A DNA stretch of 8,784 bases from positions 1-8,784 of the forward strand of contig DLYJ01000257.1 in assembly GCA_003447785.1 (NCBI GenBank). The letters are read 5' to 3'. Positions 1 through 4,332 of the stretch are shown piece by piece. The position numbers were made by a program, and so were the translations under genes. Within the stretch, counting starts at the first letter, position 1. Every line of letters starts with the position of its first letter. The notes beneath the pieces were generated by a model. It was not told the DNA's origin, ran no database searches, and saw only the letters and a program-made list of their open reading frames with translations. The DNA is from Treponema sp. (lineage in GTDB: Bacteria; Spirochaetota; Spirochaetia; Treponematales; Treponemataceae).

Positions 1-6
1 TTTTCG

Positions 7-35
7 TTGCAGTTTATCCTGTTTCCTCTTATAAT
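7..35 (+). promoter_or_regulatory. Possible sigma-70-type promoter for the minD-like gene
   Basis: A perfect TATAAT hexamer lies at 30-35. Seventeen bases upstream, at 7-12, is TTGCAG, which matches the -35 consensus only in its first three bases. The spacing is ideal but the -35 element is weak. A start about seven bases after the -10 would fall near 42, only about six bases before the ATG at 48. I see no Shine-Dalgarno sequence before that ATG, which fits a nearly leaderless message. The DNA is AT-rich, so a chance match is possible, and transcription could also enter from a gene upstream of the window. Confidence 0.4.
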
Positions 36-47
36 TAAAATAATATT

Positions 48-1046
48 ATGGTAAATCTGCTGCCAATCGCCAGCGGAAAGGGCGGTGTGGGAAAGAGTTC
101 CTTCGCCGTAAACCTTGCGGTTACTCTGGCACAAAAAGGTAAATCTGTCGTTCTCGCTGATCTGGACTTTGGTGGTGCAAATCTGCATACACTTTTAGGT
201 CTTAAAAACAATCATGCAGGACTTGGAAATTTTATTTACAAGCAGACAGACGATTTTTCGAGCCTTCTTCAGCAGACATCAACTCCAAACCTTCAGTTTA
301 TTGCCGGTGACTGTCTCTTTCCCGGAACAGCCAACATGGACTACTCGTCCAAACGCAAAATCATAAAAAATCTCAACGCCCTGGATGCAGACTATGTAAT
401 TATGGATCTTGGTGCCGGAACTACTTACAACACCCTCGATTTTTATCTTCTGACATATAATTCAATTCTTGTAACAACTCCGGAACTTACATCCATTCTG
501 AACGCTTATTCATTCCTGAAAAGTGCCGTTTTCCGCTTTTTTATGCGGCAGTTTAAGGCAAAGTCAGAAGAACGGCTCTTCATAAACCAGTATTTAAATA
601 ACAGTTCAACAGGATCCGAAGCATCGTTTATCGAACTTGTCACAAAGGTTGCCAAAAAATACAAGGAAACCGGCCGCAAGGCACGGGACGAACTTTTAAA
701 GTACCGCCCGCAGGTTGTAATGAATCAGGGCCAGACCACACAGGACCTGGAAATGGCAAAACGCCTCCGGAGCCTGATTTTTTCAAAACTTGGAATCACA
801 GTAGATTTTGTGGGATTTTTGCCAAAGGATGAAAAGGTCAGCTGGGCAGTAGCAATGCGTTCACCGCTTTCTATTACAACTCCCGACTGCAAATTCGTTA
901 AGGCCGTTCAAACCGCCGCCGACAGAATTTTGCTTCATTCCTATGGATTTAATGAATTGAATATGTTCGAAAACGAAGATTCAAAACCTGACGAAGACCT
1001 GGAACTTCTCGGAAAAGAATTTGATTCGGACAGTGAATTTAACTGA
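48..1046 (+). CDS. MinD/ParA-family ATPase (FlhG/MinD-like)
   Basis: This is a 332-residue P-loop ATPase of the MinD/ParA (SIMIBI) class. The deviant Walker A motif KGGVGKS is at residues 11-17, with the signature Lys11 and the catalytic-loop Lys16. A switch I-like segment, ADLDFGGANLHTLLG, is at 37-51. The Walker B region YVIMDLGAGT is at 116-125, followed by a typical YNTLDF. The GGANLHTLLG and DLGAGT signatures resemble the FlhG/MinD-like ATPases near flagellar and chemotaxis genes in spirochaetes and deltaproteobacteria. Such proteins set the number or cellular position of polar machines by ATP-dependent dimerisation. The last 25 residues are strongly acidic, and I see no obvious amphipathic membrane-targeting helix, unlike classical MinD. 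The gene heads the chemotaxis operon, 32 bases before the MCP-like gene, which suggests a role in array or flagellar positioning (inference). The start is the first ATG and has no clear ribosome binding site. The family call is secure; the exact partner is unknown. Confidence 0.88.
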   Translation: MVNLLPIASGKGGVGKSSFAVNLAVTLAQKGKSVVLADLDFGGANLHTLLGLKNNHAGLGNFIYKQTDDFSSLLQQTSTPNLQFIAGDCLFPGTANMDYSSKRKIIKNLNALDADYVIMDLGAGTTYNTLDFYLLTYNSILVTTPELTSILNAYSFLKSAVFRFFMRQFKAKSEERLFINQYLNNSSTGSEASFIELVTKVAKKYKETGRKARDELLKYRPQVVMNQGQTTQDLEMAKRLRSLIFSKLGITVDFVGFLPKDEKVSWAVAMRSPLSITTPDCKFVKAVQTAADRILLHSYGFNELNMFENEDSKPDEDLELLGKEFDSDSEFN

Positions 1047-1049
1047 TAA

Positions 1050-1068
1050 ATGCTATACAATTTAGCAT
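1050..1068 (+). promoter_or_regulatory. Small hairpin abutting the RBS of the MCP-like gene
   Basis: A perfect 6-bp inverted repeat, ATGCTA at 1050-1055 and TAGCAT at 1063-1068, surrounds a 7-base loop. It begins four bases after the stop of the ATPase gene. It ends directly against the Shine-Dalgarno-like AAGGTG (1069-1074) of the next gene, whose ATG is at 1079. It lacks GC pairs and a following T-run, so it is not an intrinsic terminator. It could modulate translation or mRNA processing between the two genes, or be a chance palindrome. Confidence 0.35.
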
Positions 1069-1078
1069 AAGGTGTTTT

Positions 1079-2794
1079 ATGAATTTAGACGACGTTTTGG
1101 ACTCAGTAAATAAAGTTATCAATCTCTCAGAACAGTATTTTGTTGAACTTGGTGACCTTTTTCCATCATTGCTTAACCGCGAAGGCAGCACTTCCCTGCA
1201 GAATTTGCAGACAGTGTTGAACGAATTATACGAAGGTAACGAAAAATCCAACCATCTCGAAGCAGAACTCTTTTCTGACTATGCAGAAAAATACAATCCG
1301 CTATTCGAAGAATTAAACAACAAAATCTCAACTCTGTCCGAACTGGACAAAATGATTGCCGGAATCAAGGAAGATTCGGAACAGATGGAACTTATCGCCT
1401 TGAACGCAATGGTTATTTCCATCAAGTCCGGCGAACGCGGCCAGGCATTCAGCCGCATTACCGAAAACCTTCAGCGTCTTTCCAATGACATGTTCATTTT
1501 TTCTGACAAACTTCTTGAAGAAGAAAAACAGCTTATTGAACATATCAACGAACTCCAGAAAATTTTTAAAAACATCATGGAGTCTCAGAAGAAAGTTTCC
1601 CAGCAAGGATCAAACTCTTCTCAGGCCGTTTCAAGTCTCATCAGCGGAGTTCTCGGGCCTCTCGGCCAGATGGAACAGAACATAAATTCAGTTTATCCGC
1701 CGATTCAAAAAGCAATGACCACATTGCAGCTCCAGGACATCGTACGCCAGTCCCTTGAAGGAATAAAAAACTGTCTCCTCAAAATCAAGAATACGGACCT
1801 TCTTGTTGCAGGCAGCGACGACCAGCTTGATTCAATTGAGCTTAACCGCAAAATCTTTGAAGTCTGCAACGAAATTCTCGATTACATCATCAACCAGATT
1901 ACAAACAGCTTCCTTGAATTTGACCAGAACTGGAGCGAAGTAACCACACTCCTGGAAGATGTTGAGTCAGAAAAGCAGAACTTTTCAAGCCGTTTCCTGA
2001 GCGATATCAGCATTTCGGGCGAAAATATCAACACTCGTCTTGCACAGATTTCAGGCGACTTTGAAAAACTTATGTCTGAATTCAGCAATTACCATCTTGT
2101 TCAAAAAGATTTGCTGCACACAACTCAGAGCATCACCGAAAAAGCACGCACAATGTACTCTGTATTTGGAAACCTGCGCCCTGTAATGAGCCGTCTGCAC
2201 CACGTCCGCATTCTGCAGCAGATTGAAGTTTCCAAAAACGAAGCAATTAAATCTGTAAAAGACTCTGTAACAGACATGGATAACCTTATCAATTCAGCCA
2301 ACAACTCGCTGGACATTATGGAAACCCTTCTGTCACAGTTTATTACCGATACCAAAAACCTTTTGACAAACTTCACAGTCTCAATCTCAAAAGACAACGA
2401 CAACATGCTTATTCTCCGCAAAGAAAAGGGACAGTATTTTGATGAATTAAAAGCTGCACAGAACAGACTTGCCGCAATTATTTCAAACTTTGCTGTATTC
2501 CCGATGGGCTTTGAAGACAAATATCGTCGTGTAGCATCTGATCTTTCAGGAATTTCTGCGCTTAATGTTGAACTCAAAGAATACCGTAATCATTTGAACC
2601 AGATTGTCAGTGACCTCGAAACCAAAGAAAAAGATCTGCTTGCTTCACGTGGAATGATAACCTGGCAGATTAAAAATCCGGAATATCAGGAATTAATCGA
2701 ACAGTTAACCATATCCGCACGCAAAGGAGCGACCGGAGAGTTTTCAGGCGGCACAGAAAATACTTCTTCCGCCGGGGACATTACTTTCTTTTAA
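1079..2794 (+). CDS. Cytoplasmic MCP-like coiled-coil chemotaxis protein with divergent signalling tip
   Basis: This 571-residue protein is helical almost throughout, with no signal peptide or membrane segment. Residues 86-136 align with the hairpin tip of methyl-accepting chemotaxis proteins: LIALNAMV (105-112) then SGERGQAF (117-124) match the receptor pattern LALNAAVEAARAGE.GRGF. Placed against E. coli Tsr, contacts Phe373, Glu385 and Arg388 become Glu101, Ile113 and Lys116, so a canonical trimer of dimers is unlikely. Residues 216-227 read LQLQDIVRQSLE. The Asp220 and Gln224 spacing (D-x-x-x-Q) is that of the CheZ phosphatase residues Asp143 and Gln147. A diverged copy of 204-224 appears at 361-381, where the Asp position is Arg377. 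The C-terminus (548-571) is a Gly/Ser/Thr-rich tail ending in GDITFF. The ATG has an AAGGTG site 4 bases upstream. The gene lies between the ATPase and cheD. I infer a soluble array-associated protein, possibly acting on CheY-P; classical ligand sensing is not evident. Confidence 0.7.
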   Translation: MNLDDVLDSVNKVINLSEQYFVELGDLFPSLLNREGSTSLQNLQTVLNELYEGNEKSNHLEAELFSDYAEKYNPLFEELNNKISTLSELDKMIAGIKEDSEQMELIALNAMVISIKSGERGQAFSRITENLQRLSNDMFIFSDKLLEEEKQLIEHINELQKIFKNIMESQKKVSQQGSNSSQAVSSLISGVLGPLGQMEQNINSVYPPIQKAMTTLQLQDIVRQSLEGIKNCLLKIKNTDLLVAGSDDQLDSIELNRKIFEVCNEILDYIINQITNSFLEFDQNWSEVTTLLEDVESEKQNFSSRFLSDISISGENINTRLAQISGDFEKLMSEFSNYHLVQKDLLHTTQSITEKARTMYSVFGNLRPVMSRLHHVRILQQIEVSKNEAIKSVKDSVTDMDNLINSANNSLDIMETLLSQFITDTKNLLTNFTVSISKDNDNMLILRKEKGQYFDELKAAQNRLAAIISNFAVFPMGFEDKYRRVASDLSGISALNVELKEYRNHLNQIVSDLETKEKDLLASRGMITWQIKNPEYQELIEQLTISARKGATGEFSGGTENTSSAGDITFF

Positions 2795-2797
2795 TTA

Positions 2798-3388
2798 ATG
2801 AATAAATACTTTGACCGCCATTTTAACAAGGATATCATCACAATTTATCCCGGAGAGTTCTGGTCTTCTACGGGCCCTGAACTCATTTCGACAGTCCTTG
2901 GATCCTGCGTCAGCATCACTTTGTTTGACCCTATTGCCGTAATCGGCGGAATGAACCACTTTATGCTGGCAAAAGACTCATCAAATACAGCAGCCGACAG
3001 CGGCAAATTGTTAAGTAAATTTGGCGAATACGCAATGAGCCTTTTAATCGAAGACATGGAAAAGAAGGGCGCAATACTTTCACGCTGTACAGCAAAGGTC
3101 TTTGGCGGAAGCAATATTTTTAACGTTCCAACGGCATCTGCTACAAACATCGGATTTGCAAATATTGAATTTGCATTCGATTTTCTTCAGAAAAATAAAA
3201 TTCAAATCGTAAGTTCTGATACCGGCGGCAAGGCACCAAGAAAAATTTACTTTGACCCGGTTACTTCAAAAGTGTATTTAAAACACATCGCCACCTACAA
3301 CGAGCAGGAAGGCGAAATTCAGAAGAGTAAGGAACGCCAGTATATTGAATACCTTGCAAGCTTAAATCTGTCGGCCAAGCGCCAGTAA
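2798..3388 (+). CDS. cheD: Chemoreceptor glutamine deamidase CheD
   Basis: CheD hydrolyses receptor glutamines to glutamates and in some bacteria is controlled by binding CheC. The 196-residue protein has the family core TVLGSCVSITLFDP (residues 32-45) with catalytic Cys37. The segment GGMNHFML (50-57) carries His54. The 17-residue Cys-to-His spacing equals that of Thermotoga CheD (Cys27, His44). The third catalytic position, Thr in Thermotoga, corresponds to Ser31 or Thr32 depending on the alignment. Further CheD-typical parts are KVFGGSNIF (100-108), IGFANIEF (118-125) and the SSDTGGKAPRKIYFDP region (139-154). The protein is longer than many CheDs, with a charged C-terminal extension (about 168-196). 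The gene begins three bases after the preceding stop and has no usable Shine-Dalgarno sequence, so translation is probably coupled. Its last 27 bases overlap cheW, which is read from the other strand. Confidence 0.93.
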   Translation: MNKYFDRHFNKDIITIYPGEFWSSTGPELISTVLGSCVSITLFDPIAVIGGMNHFMLAKDSSNTAADSGKLLSKFGEYAMSLLIEDMEKKGAILSRCTAKVFGGSNIFNVPTASATNIGFANIEFAFDFLQKNKIQIVSSDTGGKAPRKIYFDPVTSKVYLKHIATYNEQEGEIQKSKERQYIEYLASLNLSAKRQ

Positions 3389-3871
3389 ATCTACCGCACG
3401 GCTCACATCAGATTCAATAAATTCAAGAATTTTTTCTGGATTCAAAACAAGAATGAATTCATCATCGCGACGGGCAACCGCACTCACAAATTTTGCCTTG
3501 TCTTCAGTAATTCCGTAGGCCTTGGACTCGGCGCTTATCAGATTGAGCGGGCTTACAACATCAACGCTGTCGGCAATGATTCCCAGAGGAAACGGTTTTT
3601 CGCCGCCGGCCCGTGGAATTTCCATAATAATAATCTGAGTTCCCTTTAAGTCATCAGAACACTCAAAACCAAAAAGCATCCGAAAATCAGCGATGGAAAC
3701 AACATTGCCCCTTACATTCATTACGCCTTTTAAATAAGCAAGTGAGTTCGGAATTGGAGTGATTTTTTCAAATTCAAATACTTCCCTCACATATTTTACA
3801 GGAAGAGAAAACATTACACTGGATAATTTAAAGGAAAAATAAGAATCTTGGGTTTGTTTATTTTCTAACAT
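3362..3871 (-). CDS. cheW: Chemotaxis coupling protein CheW
   Basis: CheW is the SH3-like adaptor that links the CheA P5 domain to receptor tips in signalling arrays. The 169-residue protein is a single CheW domain. YFSFKLSSVMFSLPVKYVREV (11-31) forms the first strands, and the motif PNSLAYLKGVMNVRGNVVSI (41-60) contains the conserved N-x-RG turn. ADFRMLFG (61-68) and a C-terminal helix KILEFI (147-152) complete the fold. Arg54 corresponds to the Arg62 that is critical in E. coli CheW. The ATG is preceded by GGAG (3882-3885 on the plus strand) with a 10-base gap, which is slightly long. It is the only minus-strand gene here. It points into cheD, overlapping its 3' coding end by 27 bases, and diverges from the STAS-cheA operon. 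It is therefore transcribed separately and could be regulated independently of cheA. Confidence 0.95.
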   Translation of the reverse strand: MLENKQTQDSYFSFKLSSVMFSLPVKYVREVFEFEKITPIPNSLAYLKGVMNVRGNVVSIADFRMLFGFECSDDLKGTQIIIMEIPRAGGEKPFPLGIIADSVDVVSPLNLISAESKAYGITEDKAKFVSAVARRDDEFILVLNPEKILEFIESDVSRAVDLLALGRQI

Positions 3872-3902
3872 TTGACGGCGTCTCCAAGAGGCTGTAAAAT
3901 TA

Positions 3903-3908
3903 TTTATA
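3903..3908 (-). promoter_or_regulatory. Possible -10 element for cheW
   Basis: Read on the minus strand this is TATAAA, about 32 bases upstream of the cheW ATG, which would give a leader of about 25 bases containing the GGAG site. The best -35-like sequence on that strand is TAGACA, 20 bases further upstream. That spacing is too long for a standard promoter, so the assignment is tentative. Confidence 0.25.
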
Positions 3909-3909
3909 C

Positions 3910-3932
3910 GACAATTAGTTTTTTTGATTGTC
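3910..3932. promoter_or_regulatory. Dyad symmetry in the divergent cheW/STAS control region
   Basis: GACAAT at 3910-3915 and its exact reverse complement ATTGTC at 3927-3932 are separated by 11 bases that include a run of seven T. The dyad lies between the candidate -10 elements of cheW and of the STAS-cheA operon. A regulator bound here could affect both directions. With only 6-bp arms in AT-rich DNA, chance cannot be excluded. Confidence 0.25.
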
Positions 3933-3943
3933 TACAGTTATAT

Positions 3944-3949
3944 TATAAG
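3944..3949 (+). promoter_or_regulatory. Possible -10 element for the STAS-cheA-cheR-cheB operon
   Basis: TATAAG, one base from consensus, lies 45 bases upstream of the TTG start of the STAS gene. At the proper spacing the upstream hexamers are only T-rich (TTTTTG or TTTTGA). A better TTGATT at 3924-3929 is only 14 bases away. The element is plausible because some promoter is needed between the divergent genes. I see no clear flagellar sigma-28 sequence. Confidence 0.35.
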
Positions 3950-3982
3950 TCGGTAAACTAAAAAGTAAAATAAAAATTTTTC

Positions 3983-3986
3983 GGAG
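3983..3986 (+). promoter_or_regulatory. Ribosome binding site fixing the TTG start of the STAS gene
   Basis: GGAG sits seven bases before TTG at 3994. The frame has no ATG or GTG between this TTG and the upstream in-frame stop (TAA at 3946-3948). The first Met codon inside the gene lies well within the STAS fold. The site therefore supports the rare TTG initiation codon. Confidence 0.7.
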
Positions 3987-3993
3987 ATTTGAG

Positions 3994-4332
3994 TTGGCAA
4001 AAAAGTCTGTAGATAACGGCACATTAAAATGGTCTGGTCCGTGCACTATAGAACAGGCAAAGACTATTCACGAACAGACAATCAAGGCTCTCAACAAGGC
4101 ATCGGACAAACTCGTTCTGGATTTGTCAGGAGTTACCGATATCGATGTCTCATGCATGCAGATTATTTTAGCCGCCTCAAAGGAAGCCTCTGAACTTAAA
4201 AAAGAATTCAAAATCCTGGATTCAATTCCAGGCTTTATAAAAACCTTTGCTGATGATTATTCAATTTCAATTCAATCAATGGTGATTCCAGCCGGAAAGG
4301 CGGTTTCAGACAAGGAGGCAGAAAATGCTTGA
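3994..4332 (+). CDS. Single-domain STAS protein of the chemotaxis operon
   Basis: This 112-residue STAS (SpoIIAA/anti-sigma antagonist fold) protein starts at TTG. The core VLDLSGVTDIDVSCMQIILAA occupies residues 41-61, with the conserved Asp43 and Asp51, followed by the helix ASKEASELKK (61-70). In SpoIIAA the phosphorylated Ser58 follows the conserved Asp; here that position is Val52, with Ser53 one residue later. Regulation by an SpoIIAB-like kinase is therefore not expected at the usual site. The stop overlaps the cheA start by 8 bases, so the two proteins are probably made in fixed ratio and may interact. Small STAS proteins are found next to cheA in some spirochaete and deltaproteobacterial clusters (from memory), but their molecular role is poorly defined. 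The fold is secure; function as a CheA or array accessory is inference from position. Confidence 0.82.
   Translation: MAKKSVDNGTLKWSGPCTIEQAKTIHEQTIKALNKASDKLVLDLSGVTDIDVSCMQIILAASKEASELKKEFKILDSIPGFIKTFADDYSISIQSMVIPAGKAVSDKEAENA
4312..4318 (+). promoter_or_regulatory. Strong Shine-Dalgarno for cheA inside the STAS gene
   Basis: AAGGAGG lies six bases before the cheA ATG at 4325, within the last codons of the STAS gene. It selects Met1 over the nearby in-frame ATG at 4337 and predicts efficient, partly independent translation of CheA. Confidence 0.8.

Noticed and set aside
2125..2577. Minus-strand reading frame of 150 codons within the MCP-like gene
   Set aside because: Its Ser/Arg/Ile-rich product has no known motif and is fully explained as antisense to a helical coding region.
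4261..4281. Short TTCAA/TCAAT tandem repetition near the end of the STAS gene
   Set aside because: It encodes ordinary STAS residues (YSISIQSM); low complexity of codons is sufficient explanation.
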